A stretch of DNA of 37,630 nucleotides from Elysia marginata (lineage: Eukaryota > Mollusca > Gastropoda > Plakobranchidae), in assembly GCA_019649035.1 (NCBI GenBank), contig BMAT01005698.1, positions 143,882 to 181,511 of the forward strand, read 5' to 3'. Position numbers and translations under genes: made by a program. Shown here in pieces: positions 25,501 through 31,939 of this stretch. Positions within the stretch are counted from its first letter, which is position 1. Each line of letters opens with the position of its first letter. The notes beneath the pieces are model-generated. The model had not been told where the DNA came from and did no database searches. It was given only the letters and a program-made list of their open reading frames with translations.

Positions 25501-26395
25501 TCAAGACAATATTTTTGTTATGTTTTTTTTTCTTCTTTTAATTAAAAAATTGTTTTCTTTAATTTTTTTACCTCTTCTAAAATCCTTTTCTTCATAACTT
25601 ATTGGCCACTGTTATGTGAATTAAGAAGTGCACCTTTGTTTTGTTGCAGTTGATTTCTGGCTATTAACTTGTATTCTCTGTGGTGTAGTGAACTCACAGT
25701 ATCTGCAATATTCTTGATATTTCTTAGTGTGTGTGTACATGCACTACTACATGCCATTTACTGCAAATTAGCTATTTGTTTCAAAATATACATTTAACAG
25801 TGCTGACAAAATTGTGGGAGAAAAGTTCATATCGAAGCTAGTTAGAATGTTGAATGATTTTGTAGACACTATTTGAGAGTAGTCAGATGAAAATTGATGT
25901 TCAATAATACAAGGTACTTAGCAACCTTTTCTTTGGACAGATATATAATATTTTAACTAAACCTCTGCAATTCGTTCTATTGTTTTCTCATCTAATTTTT
26001 TAAATGAAAACTTCTCCCAATTTATTTCAAAGTAAGCTTTTTAAAAAGTTTGAAAAAAAGAAACAAAACAAAATAAGTTGCTTTTGTAATGTACAGGTAG
26101 GTACAAAATCAGTTTTTCTACATAATAGGGTATTTGGGGCTTTAATATGCAGTTTGTGTTTTTGACTGAAGAGAGAGACACCTCAATTAGAATGTTAGGT
26201 TACATTATTGATCAATATTCAAAATGATAATATTGATTTTTTTTCTTATGAATCTCAGTGCACAAGACAGCTCAAGATATGGAGAAGGCAAAGGAAAATT
26301 TTGATGCTGCTGGTTTGGTTTCCAAGAAAAGCCAAAGCCTGAGAGTGCGCAGTCCTAACATATCTCCTCGCAAGCGACATGACGAAACTCTGTAA
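4414..26395 (+). CDS. CDK5RAP2/PDE4DIP: Centrosomin-family protein (CDK5RAP2/myomegalin-like), C-terminal 1737 codons in 18 exons
   Basis: Coiled-coil scaffold of centrosome and Golgi microtubule-organising centres. Exons: 4414-4556, 5202-6257, 6746-6939, 7357-7626, 7909-8113, 8642-8877, 9883-10300, 10843-10946, 11527-11665, 11923-13180, 13807-13898, 15663-15776, 16263-16415, 18192-18413, 19163-19338, 22250-22408, 22758-22896, 26259-26395. All introns are GT..AG, all phases agree, and the frame stays open to TAA at 26393. Residues are numbered from the first full codon in the window. The last 140 residues follow the vertebrate CDK5RAP2 C-terminus in order: LEEA, a tryptophan, LP, an EQ/LK coil, then QLHKT and KAKEN (CM2 region; compared from memory). 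Residues 7-37 resemble the family's LL.EI..LR..LE.S..TN..L block. Two SxIP motifs sit at residues 482 and 523. The first base of exon 1 completes an upstream codon, so the N-terminus with CM1 is missing. The alternatives pericentrin and AKAP9 are disfavoured because no PACT domain ends the protein. Confidence 0.82.
5202..6257 (+). CDS. CDK5RAP2/PDE4DIP: Exon 2: large Ser/Thr/Asn-rich, probably disordered segment
   Basis: Residues 48-399, phase 1 to phase 1. The acceptor is TGTGTCCAG and the donor CACG/GTAAGT. Composition is dominated by Ser, Thr, Asn, Asp and Gln with almost no heptads, so it is probably a flexible linker. Two related VDRSFQTGT and LDQGVQTS segments (near 5357-5415) look like a small internal duplication; the second has the form of a QT/VQTS dynein light chain-type motif, which is only a suggestion. 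A charged stretch, RRNSWAEELEQYRVH, closes the exon. Confidence 0.85.
6746..6939 (+). CDS. CDK5RAP2/PDE4DIP: Exon 3: polyglutamine patch then coiled coil
   Basis: Residues 400-464, phase 1 to phase 0. It opens with a CAA-rich stretch (QQQQQLQQQTQ) and continues with MSAVELRDLVAQLQVDLVDA and KENKALHEELKAL, a clear heptad pattern. The acceptor is CTGGCACAG and the donor AAAAGG/GTAAGC. The first 80 bases are also open in another frame, which reads EELINRLRV before a TGA; the phase of exon 2 selects the polyQ frame. Confidence 0.85.
7357..7626 (+). CDS. CDK5RAP2/PDE4DIP: Exon 4: basic Ser-rich segment with two SxIP motifs
   Basis: Residues 465-554, phase 0 at both ends (270 bases). Two EB1-binding type motifs are visible: KSRIPRLHASSSR at 7405-7443 and NSNIPRGVRNR at 7528-7560. 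Both sit among basic and serine residues, as is usual for microtubule plus-end tracking SxIP sites. Vertebrate CDK5RAP2 is known to bind EB1 through a similar S-x-L-P site. The two motifs are 41 residues apart. The acceptor is GTCCTACAG and the donor TTG/GTGAGC. Confidence 0.82.
7909..8113 (+). CDS. CDK5RAP2/PDE4DIP: Exon 5: short coiled coil plus Ser-rich tail
   Basis: Residues 555-622, phase 0 to phase 1. It begins IKNLQDKLHATENTVRLLSK, a heptad-type coil, followed by ALESVGISPRVLNRSNSES with possible proline-directed serine sites. The acceptor is CCTGCCCAG and the donor CCAG/GTGAGA. Confidence 0.83.
8642..8877 (+). CDS. CDK5RAP2/PDE4DIP: Exon 6: Ser/Thr-Pro-rich linker
   Basis: Residues 623-701, phase 1 to phase 0. 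Low-complexity Ser/Thr-rich sequence with several S-P pairs (LLSPLK, QSSPP, AKSPTT, SCSPVR), compatible with cell-cycle kinase targets; this is inference. The acceptor is TTATCCAG and the donor CACAA/GTGAGT. Confidence 0.83.
8920..9235 (-). repeat. Possible old dispersed-repeat relic in intron 6
   Basis: The stretch holds phrases typical of invertebrate dispersed repeats: AGAGTGCTTTACATATGC near 8981 and GAGGATTCAAACGTAGGGCC near 9165. The latter on the minus strand reads GTTTGAATCC, like a tRNA B box. No flanking duplication or clean ends were seen. The call is by resemblance only. Confidence 0.25.
9883..10300 (+). CDS. CDK5RAP2/PDE4DIP: Exon 7: Ser/Pro-rich linker
   Basis: Residues 702-840, phase 0 to phase 1. 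Ser/Thr/Pro-rich with SSPTRK, KSPPRSSPSK and similar clusters. The acceptor has a good pyrimidine tract (ATATTTTCCCAG); the donor is ATG/GTGGGT, a weaker site. No folded domain is recognised. Confidence 0.83.
10661..10680. repeat. Poly(A) homopolymer run in intron 7
   Basis: Twenty consecutive A bases within intron 7. No upstream retroposed body was recognised, so it is listed as a simple repeat. Confidence 0.8.
10843..10946 (+). CDS. CDK5RAP2/PDE4DIP: Exon 8: coiled-coil block with LREEINVYEAIY
   Basis: Residues 841-875, phase 1 to phase 0. It reads VDQLQGRLEHLERVNLTLRE then EINVYEAIYRSQGTQ. A conserved-looking 'E-x-x-x-YE' block at the end of a coil is also found in vertebrate CDK5RAP2 (…LRVELKAYEKL), compared from memory. 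The acceptor is TTTCTTGCCAG and the donor CAG/GTAAGC. Confidence 0.85.
11392..11467. repeat. 38-bp tandem duplication in intron 8
   Basis: Two adjacent diverged copies (11392-11429 and 11430-11467) share AAGCTCAAGTATTAGT at the start and TATGTATT(G/A)AGTT at the end. It lies entirely in intron sequence. Confidence 0.75.
11527..11665 (+). CDS. CDK5RAP2/PDE4DIP: Exon 9: FFDSS block and coiled coil
   Basis: Residues 876-921, phase 0 to phase 1. The exon reads VTTSFFDSSDKEQERPKSDD followed by LLKQHLVEIKKLRQRLERL, an acidic patch then a coil. The acceptor is CTCTGGCAG and the donor CCAG/GTAAGA. The segment is open in frame throughout and joins both neighbours in phase. Confidence 0.82.
11923..13180 (+). 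CDS. CDK5RAP2/PDE4DIP: Exon 10: long uninterrupted coiled coil
   Basis: Residues 922-1340 in one 1258-base exon, phase 1 to phase 2. The segment is almost entirely Glu/Lys/Gln/Leu-rich with continuous heptads and no proline-rich break, and should form an extended parallel coiled coil of about 400 residues. This is the structural core of the visible part. The acceptor is CACTCTTTTCAG and the donor TCAAA/GTAAGT. Coiled-coil composition alone is not diagnostic of the family; identity rests on the terminal exons. Confidence 0.88.
13807..13898 (+). CDS. CDK5RAP2/PDE4DIP: Exon 11: end of the long coiled coil
   Basis: Residues 1341-1371, phase 2 to phase 1. It reads QKNMLKEKTELIYSQKKQLR then LFEVSLTASS. 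The acceptor is CTTATCAG and the donor TAGTC/GTAAGT. The next intron holds the assembly gap, but phase 1 out of this exon and phase 1 into exon 12 still match, so no exon need be missing. Confidence 0.83.
14151..15217. mobile_element. hAT-like DNA element (interior is the assembly gap)
   Basis: The left end AGGGATGCAAG (14151-14161) and the right end CTTGCATCCCT (15207-15217) are perfect 11-bp inverted repeats. Both are flanked by the same 8-bp direct repeat GCTTTTTC (14143-14150 and 15218-15225). An 8-bp target duplication with short ends of (C)AGGG type is characteristic of the hAT superfamily. The left subterminal sequence holds a CCGATTTTAATCGG palindrome. Nearly all of the interior is N, so autonomy cannot be judged. 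Confidence 0.75.
14192..15176. other. Assembly gap (985 N)
   Basis: A run of 985 undetermined bases in intron 11. Open frames drawn across it on both strands are artefacts. The splice phases on its two sides agree, so no coding sequence is required inside. The true size is unknown, since the gap lies inside a repeat. Confidence 0.99.
15663..15776 (+). CDS. CDK5RAP2/PDE4DIP: Exon 12: short coiled coil
   Basis: Residues 1372-1409, phase 1 to phase 1. It reads EEKNDIMKQLLKELIATQRQ followed by VEELLSRLEQNPLSQPT. The acceptor is TTTTTGCAG and the donor ACAG/GTGAGG. The heptads resume after the gap-bearing intron. Confidence 0.83.
16263..16415 (+). CDS. CDK5RAP2/PDE4DIP: Exon 13: Thr/Ser-rich linker
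   Basis: Residues 1410-1460, phase 1 to phase 1. It has a Thr/Val-rich run (KVTTGAGVTTTVTTTSETR) followed by five serines. The acceptor is CTTGTTCCAG; the donor CCAG/GTGGGG is non-consensus after GT. Low-complexity composition suggests a fast-evolving linker. The exon length is a multiple of three, so it could be skipped without a frame change. Confidence 0.75.
16943..17112. repeat. Higher-order minisatellite: two 85-bp units of 42+43-bp monomers
   Basis: Four monomers start with GAATACTT(T/C)AT and end with TAAATGT: 16943-16984 (42), 16985-17027 (43), 17028-17069 (42), 17070-17112 (43). Copies 1 and 3 share ATTGA(G/A)GCTGTGCACATTAA and lack one base. Copies 2 and 4 share CACATTACGTAAATGT and T(T/C)AGGCT. 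The array therefore arose by duplication of an 85-bp dimer. It lies in intron 13. Confidence 0.88.
17281..17301 (-). repeat. Inverted single fragment of the 16943-17112 monomer
   Basis: CAATGTGCACAGCTTCAATA(G) is the reverse complement of the monomer core CTATTGAAGCTGTGCACATTG, about 170 bases after the array. Together they could form the arms of a fold-back element or show a local inversion. Confidence 0.7.
17663..17682. repeat. CTAGAT hexamer run
   Basis: Three and a half units of CTAGAT, self-complementary through CTAGATCTAG. The same motif is dense at 34610-35345 and appears singly near 1665, 23210 and 23340. Confidence 0.8.
18192..18413 (+). CDS. CDK5RAP2/PDE4DIP: Exon 14: Ser/Pro-rich linker
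   Basis: Residues 1461-1534, phase 1 to phase 1. It contains a run of eight serines and several S-P pairs, ending with PLSPRHLRYYADIDSELIPG. The acceptor is TATCACGTCAG and the donor CCAG/GTAGGG. Its length is a multiple of three, so it is another exon that could be skipped in frame. Confidence 0.8.
19163..19338 (+). CDS. CDK5RAP2/PDE4DIP: Exon 15: conserved-looking helical block before CM2
   Basis: Residues 1535-1593, phase 1 to phase 0. It reads SDIRSLFAVLKLEAHEKLRK then ESLVVLSTVEARLEDRLRSY, a compact helical segment with normal complexity, unlike the linkers before it. The acceptor is TGATGTTTCAG and the donor GAG/GTGAGA. It is the start of the C-terminal conserved region. Confidence 0.82.
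19339..22249 (+). other. Long intron 15, nothing recognised
   Basis: 2.9 kb of AT-rich sequence between exons 15 and 16. No coding segment, RNA gene or repeat with identifiable ends was seen. Short T and A homopolymer runs are common. Confidence 0.6.
22250..22408 (+). CDS. CDK5RAP2/PDE4DIP: Exon 16: first part of the CM2 region
   Basis: Residues 1594-1646, phase 0 at both ends. It contains LRLCLEEAVKLVASAWITEL followed by PPVDARGHFYDPVLAEQ. The LEEA, single Trp, LP and later EQ positions follow the vertebrate CDK5RAP2 C-terminus (L-x-LEEAYRRLKLLWRVSLP…EQ), compared from memory. This is the strongest single piece of identity evidence. The acceptor is AATCATAG with a weak pyrimidine tract; the donor is GCAG/GTGAGA. 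Confidence 0.87.
22758..22896 (+). CDS. CDK5RAP2/PDE4DIP: Exon 17: CM2 coiled coil
   Basis: Residues 1647-1692, phase 0 to phase 1. It reads NENLKRDLTLLRSRHDVLDH then TVKEQQGRLQASKERHKNWE, the coil that in the family precedes the terminal Q-L-x-x-T segment. The acceptor is CTTCTTAG behind a long T run and the donor CAAT/GTAAGT. Confidence 0.86.
23370..23711. repeat. 202-bp tandem duplication in intron 17
   Basis: Copy 1 begins GCAGTAGAAACTCACAGTTT at 23370 and copy 2 begins GCAGTAGAAACTCGTGGTTT at 23572. Both continue GGGCCAAAAGAGAA, then a purine-rich (GACA/GAGA) segment with AAAGCGAG and GAAAGAGAGAG. Copy 2 is shorter, ending near 23711. The purine-rich stretch explains the long charged open frames seen here. 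Confidence 0.82.
23968..24057 (+). repeat. tRNA-Ser(GCT)-like pseudogene or SINE head
   Basis: A 90-base tRNA-like segment. The A-box-like part GACTCAGTTGGTTAGAGC is followed by an anticodon arm CATT-GTGCTAAT-AATG that carries GCT. Next comes a perfect long variable arm, TTCGA-GGTCT-TCGAA, as in serine tRNAs. The T arm GGATTTGATCC departs from the B-box consensus and the acceptor ends pair poorly, so it is a pseudogene or SINE remnant rather than a working tRNA. A run of T follows directly. Confidence 0.5.
26259..26395 (+). CDS. CDK5RAP2/PDE4DIP: Exon 18: end of CM2 and stop codon
   Basis: Residues 1693-1737, then TAA. It reads LHKTAQDMEKAKENFDAAG followed by a basic Ser/Pro tail (RVRSPNISPRKRHDETL). 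QL..T.....KA..N is the closing signature of the CDK5RAP2/myomegalin C-terminus. In this family the region binds pericentrin/AKAP450-type scaffolds and calmodulin. The acceptor is AATCTCAG after a T-rich tract. The intron before it is 3.4 kb, the longest in the window. Confidence 0.87.
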
Positions 26396-28285
26396 CTGAC
26401 TCTCGAATTGAATATTTTTAACATGTGACTCATGTAGGGGTTATCTGTATTATGGTGTTAGCTTTTATTCTATCTCTGAAGCTGTTGTGTATCCATTTTA
26501 ATATTTGCTTCTCAAATCATACTGTCACAGAAAAGGATGTACCTGTATCTACTATCTGGTTTTATCTTTGTTGGTTGCCACCCGCCCATTATCAAGCTTT
26601 AAGCAGAGAACAGCTGTCAAAAACATTAGTGTTGTATCGTTACTCTAGATATGCATGCTTGTTTGAGCATATTGGTGCCTTAATTATTATACTCTTCCCG
26701 GGCTACTCATGTTTCTATAATAGTGTCAATAGTAGTATTTCTGATAGAAAATTTGCATGGAAAAGAAAATTACATTGCTAAAAACTCTAGCCTAAATTGA
26801 TCTTTTGTGGGAGTGGATGTTGACTAGTATTTATTCTTTTATTCAGTATTTTATACAAAATACTTTTCTAGTGATTTGGGCGCTAAATATTAAACGGTAT
26901 TAAAATTTAGAAAAGTTACCAAATGTGTTCAGTTCATTGTTCGTTCCCAACAAACATCTATTTATGTGAACCCCATTTCCTATTTACACAAAATCAAAAA
27001 TATATCTTACTTGTAAATATGCATATAACTTTGTATCCTGAGTATTAAAAGCAACAGTCATACTGTTTATTTACACTGCCAATTTCTCACCAAACTGCAA
27101 AGTGTACAACGTAAACATGTTGCAAAAACTATGCAATTTCAACATGTTCCTTGTGCTTACAAATTAACCTATCTTTTTGCTGTTTTTCGTTCATTTTTAT
27201 AGTTTCAGTTTTGTGACATTGCAGCCACGATTACTCATTGGAATATGCGCAGTCTTATTTGATTAATTAAGTTGGGCAGTTACTCTACAAAACCAATACT
27301 TTTTAGTAAGCATAACTGACCTTGCAAGAACCCTTATTTCTTCAAGCTACTGTGTGAGGATGCTTTTGTATAAACCAATGTTCTAAAGTAACTAAAGGCT
27401 ATTCAGCAATCAAAAGTCTTGTATGTTACCATATACTTTTGGTTTGAGTTAAAACAATGATGGGGCAACACCTTCTCTCAATTAGAACATAATTCAGTTT
27501 GTTTTCATTTGTTGTTGCCAAGTTCATTGGCAATCAGTGTAAAATAGATGCAACTTCTCTCACCTGACCTTCGTTTGAGCTCCTATTCTGCCGCAAATTT
27601 TAAATTTAGCGATCAGCAACTTTCAACAATGTTTTGATTTGCCAAAGAGAAAACTGTGGGACCATAATACTTCTTTACTTTTTGATTGTTTGAATAGTAT
27701 GCAACATGTGTAAATATGGTGAACTTTTGTGTCTCTTTCAACTCGTAAAGATGTAATACTGCTACTTGAATCTGTATACCTTAGTTTCCAATTATCTCTG
27801 CTTGTTATTGATTAACCAAATTTGTGTTCAGTCTGCTGTTTTGTCTTTGGATAATCTCTCCACATCCTGTTGTTGACTGTCTTCCAATATCTGCTGATTC
27901 CAATGGTTGAGCAGGTTTTGCTCAGATCAAAACTCATACTTGTATTTTTAAAGTAGGTCTACTGGTAGGTCTACATATGCTGTTGTTTTGTTTGTTTGTT
28001 TGTTTGATGATACACATATGTATTAAATTGTGCTTTTGCAGATAACCTTTAATAGCACTTTTAGCAGATAAAGTAAGACAAGGTTTCATTTTTTTCCTCC
28101 CAAGCGTTTGTGTGTAAAAGAAATGTTCGATAAAAATATCTATTAAGTAATAATTTTGTTCATAGCTTTTTCAGAAAGTGTGTGGGACAATGCAGTGCCT
28201 TTAATCTTCGAAATACAGATACTTGCATAGAGCACTGCTAATTTATGAAAAGTTGGTGAAAATAAAGAGTTGACCAGTTTGTTTA
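26396..28285 (+). other. CDK5RAP2/PDE4DIP: Probable 3' untranslated region
   Basis: AT-rich sequence with no supported coding potential runs from the stop codon to the AATAAA signal at 28261. The open frame at 26425-26781 has no domain or family pattern and is treated as chance. A short (TTTG)n run lies near 27985-28005. The end is inferred from the polyadenylation signal only. Confidence 0.5.
28261..28266 (+). promoter_or_regulatory. Candidate polyadenylation signal AATAAA
   Basis: Canonical AATAAA about 1.87 kb after the stop codon, followed within 30-55 bases by a GT-rich stretch (GATGTTGTTAAGTTTGTTC), the usual arrangement of a cleavage region. Other less complete hexamers occur earlier in the 3' UTR, so shorter transcripts are possible. 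Confidence 0.5.
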
Positions 28286-28539
28286 AATTTACCGATGTTG
28301 TTAAGTTTGTTCTTTTTCTTCTCTCTTTTTTTTTTATTTATGAATTAGTTCCCCTCAATTATCTAGTCAGGGGTGTGGACAAGCATAGCTTATAGAATAA
28401 ATCAGGAAAGAATGGTACAGCTATATATATCAGGCAGTTATCTAATTTTGCAAAAATTAAAAAAAAGAATGTTTTGGTCAAGTTTAAATGTCAAGAAAGC
28501 TACATAGCAGCAATGTAGTTGATGTTGATGTTGTGACTG

Positions 28540-29430
28540 AGTTGTGGCCCTTGCTTTATGGGGACCTGCATTGTCATGAAGAAGCAAGGTCCTGGAGGTG
28601 CTAACCTTTGGTCGTTGCTCATTGATTGCTGATTTCACCTGGGAAAGCACATTCTGGACATAATATGTGGCAGTCATTGTAGTGTCTTGAGGCAAAATGT
28701 CAACTACAAGTGGGCCACTGTAATTGAAGAATACCGTAAACATTCTCTTTCGGCTTTGAAATCCTGGACACAACACGACGGGTCTGTCTTCTTGCCCATC
28801 TACCCACATGTGATTGAGGCGTTTGGGTGGGATGATAAAGAATCAACCGTTTACAAATGGGGTATCCATCGGGCACATACCTTTTTCATACGGAGATGTT
28901 CAGTTATGATGGTATGAACTGTACCATACGAAAGGCCGTTGGTGTCGCTTAATTCTCGCACAGAGATATGAAGATCTTCAACAATGCCCTTTTTGATAAA
29001 ACAATACGTCAATGGTCTGTTCGTTCACACATGATTTTGGTCGCCTGGGACGAGGGCAACCGCAAATTGATTCTTTACCTTCATTGAATTCCTTAACCCA
29101 ACAGCAAACAGTTTGATAAGAACAGGCACAGTCCCCACAGACAGTCTGCAAAGTTTCATGGATCAGCTTTGTGGATTCACCAAGTTTACAGCACATGAAA
29201 ATGTAGAATCGCATGTTTTCCTTAGTGAACTCCATCTTGATCGCTGCAGAGCTATTCACCGCATGTATTCATGATGTCATAAATAGATAGTGAGAACGTC
29301 ACATGGAATATTTTCATTTGGTTTGAGAGCACACAAGCTGATGATCATTTCCATATAGGACATGACTACCAAAGGTCGCGCATTTACAAACAGGAAGGTC
29401 ACTCTCATTACTTAATGATCCACCCTCGTA
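28540..29430 (-). mobile_element. Truncated, internally deleted mariner element
   Basis: The transposase runs on the minus strand. At the right edge, the minus strand reads TACGAGGGTGGATCATTAAG from 29430 inward, the form of a mariner 5' terminal repeat. The element lacks its 3' third: recognisable sequence stops near 28545, just after the HDNAGPHKA block, and no matching 3' end was found. A complete element would be about 1.3 kb. It lies about 250 bases after the 3' end of the centrosomin-like gene, in the opposite orientation. Confidence 0.85.
28545..29235 (-). pseudogene. Broken mariner transposase
   Basis: From ATG at 29235 (minus) the N-terminal helix-turn-helix region reads FTKENMRFYIF…YQTVCCWVKEFNEG…PRPRRP. 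A second HTH-like part follows (DLHISVRELSDTNGLSYGTV, then RMKKVCARWIPHL). A stop and an internal deletion near 28830-28860 remove the segment that carries the first catalytic aspartate. The frame resumes with WVDGQEDRP…FQSRKRMFTVFFNYSGP and reaches the second aspartate block, HDNAGPHKA. The remainder is lost. It cannot encode an active transposase. Confidence 0.85.
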
Positions 29431-31195
29431 CTGGTACTTAAAACTGGATTGTAACATCTTTCTGGTTTTTTCTTCTTCTTTTCAACTTCCTCAGTCAGTT
29501 GAATTTTGTTTTCAAGCTTCAGGGTAAAGGTAGTTCACTTTCCGCTTGCAGTTTAAAACTGTTTTAGAAATTTTATGCTATGAAGTGGAATTGCCTCGAT
29601 AGACTGGTAGTATGGGAATTTTGGGATAGAAATTAATTGTACATGTACTCATGGGCCTACTTAAAAACTAATATAATGCTTTTCTGCTTGTTTTTGATCA
29701 GATGATAACCCATGTAAGCCTATTCCTGACTGTGGCCTACATGAACTGTCTCAGGTGTACGCTTGTTTGTCAATGACTGCATCTTTTACTGTACTTCATC
29801 ATTAGACCTAGCAGCTGGTGTGACTGGGGTCAAGAGTAGGCTCAAGTTATGACTCATTGAATCTGCTTACTAAGTGTCTACAGGGCATCTTGAAACGACA
29901 GCAATCAAGCTCTTTACACACTTTTTCTCCATCACAGCCATATTCACTTGCTGGCACCCAAGATAACCTTTAGACCTACCATAGTACCAATCTTTGTCTT
30001 GTGGCTAGCTATCCTTGTTGTAAACGCAAGAGAGAAAATAGGGGGAGGTTAGAAGGAGGAGGATTAAATGGTCCTTGGATTTGTTTGCCGATACTGATAT
30101 GAGTGATAGGCATATGAATTTATGATTGAAGGTATGAAATTTGCAGTGAAGAGAGGTATGCTTTAAGTAATATGCCTGCCTTAAGTATGATTGGAACCTT
30201 TTAAGTTTGACTTAAACTAAGATTATCATTCTGAGGCATAGTGGGATTAGTCTTTTTCTCGGCTTTTTGTTTACTTTGCCTCATAGATCATTCATACATT
30301 ATGTAGACAAAACACCACCTGTAAAATTGTGGTCTTTTTTATTGCACTCAGACGCATTGTGTTGACTAGGTCTACAGCAAAGGGGCTAAAAATGACAGTT
30401 TTTTTTTCATAAAACTTAAAAGAAAATTTAAAAGAATTGAAAACATTAGCGTTTTTCTATCTGCTCTGACTCATCCAAGATCAACTTATGGGGAGTTGCT
30501 TATATTTTATTTTAAGGGGGATGGGCCTAAAAAATCAAGTTTGGCGGTGTAAAGTTAAGTGGGGTTGCCTTTAAATTTAATGCATGTCGCCATAAAACCA
30601 TCCAACCAAAGACAGCACCTGCATGCGATAACTGGTGCTCAAGGGAAGAAACCTTTAAAAACTTGAAACAAAGCTAAAGTAAATGTACTGAGAAAAAAGA
30701 TCATATTGAAAATCTGTTGGATAATGAGAGGTGCATCCTCAACACAATCTGAATTTAACTAAACTATAACTATGGTTCTCTTTATCATGTACAGTCAAGA
30801 TCAAATACTTCAAAATCAAACCCTATGGGAAGATCAAAATTAATGATCCGTGTTTTGACTTACCAGTATAATTGATGTTTTAAAAAGGTATTATAAGATC
30901 AGTCATATAATTAAAATTGACAAAATATTGTTATCCAGATTCTAGCCTCGACAAGTATGTTAAACTGGAATATGTGTGACACGTGTGGGAAAATATATTA
31001 GCGAGAAAATAAATAGATTGCTGACTGATTGACAGCACAAGCGACAGTGATAGATGGAACAATGTTAAATACTGTAGTGCTACTACTAGTAGCTTAGCAG
31101 TAAAGTTAGTTATGAAGTTTTAACCATACATGTACAGGTGCTTCGACTAGCAAAACAACTTGCAACATGTCAAAACTGTAGTTAGTGTAAATCCT
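29431..31195. other. Intergenic AT-rich sequence, nothing recognised
   Basis: No open frame with a family pattern, no RNA gene and no repeat with definable ends was found on either strand. Confidence 0.5.
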
Positions 31196-31198
31196 CTC

Positions 31199-31415
31199 TC
31201 CTCGTTCACAACACAGAGAGAGACGCAAAAGAATTGCCGGAAAGTCTACTTCAGATTCCAAACGGCAATTGTAAATGCCATCTGTAACTTATCAATACAG
31301 AATGACAGATGCTCTAAATCATTCCTCGTTTACAACAGAGAAAGTGAAAGAATTGCTGGAACGAGAAGGCATGTTCCAATATTACATTATTTTAAACGGC
31401 AAGTTGATTCGAGCG
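31199..31415. repeat. Diverged tandem duplication, period about 124 bp
   Basis: TCCTCGTT(C/T)ACAACA followed by GAGA…AAAGAATTGC(C/T)GGAA occurs at 31199 and again at 31323. The copies also share a later TTCCAA…AAACGGCAA segment; the second copy has extra bases there. One continuous open frame crosses both copies (31160-31444), but it has no recognised product. Confidence 0.65.
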
Positions 31416-31939
31416 CTTTATTAAATACTTATACATGTATTTAGATACAGATCGAGCAACCAAGGGTTCTTGGTCTGAAGATGGCGACTCAAGTAGTATT
31501 AGTGGGGAGCTAGTGCCCCTAGATCGGTGAGAAAAAAGCTTAAGTCAACAAACACCCTGGAAGTCATTAATACCTAAATCTCCAAGAAACTCACAAAGAT
31601 GGAAGATAACGTAAGATTATGGAACAGTGAGATCCTTTGCCTAAAAAATGGGAGAGCTTGAAAGATTGAAATCTTAGTACCGGGTATTACACTTTTCCTG
31701 AAAATAGAACCACTAATCACTCAAATTAATTTCAATTAATATAAGCTCATTTTGGTATATTACAAGCAGAGTGTACTAGTACAAAATTTGTACCGAATAC
31801 AAACAGTATGTTATAATTGTAATAGCAAAAAGATCACATAAGATCTCTAGGAAAAGAACAACGCATACATGGTCTGGCAGAAGGACCCAAGTTATAGGCA
31901 AATTAAGGCAAGCGAATTAAAACATTTCAAATTCAAGGG

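Noticed and set aside
26425-26781. 118-codon hydrophobic frame after the stop codon
   Set aside because: It lies in the 3' UTR with no recognised domain or start context, and its hydrophobicity follows from T-richness.
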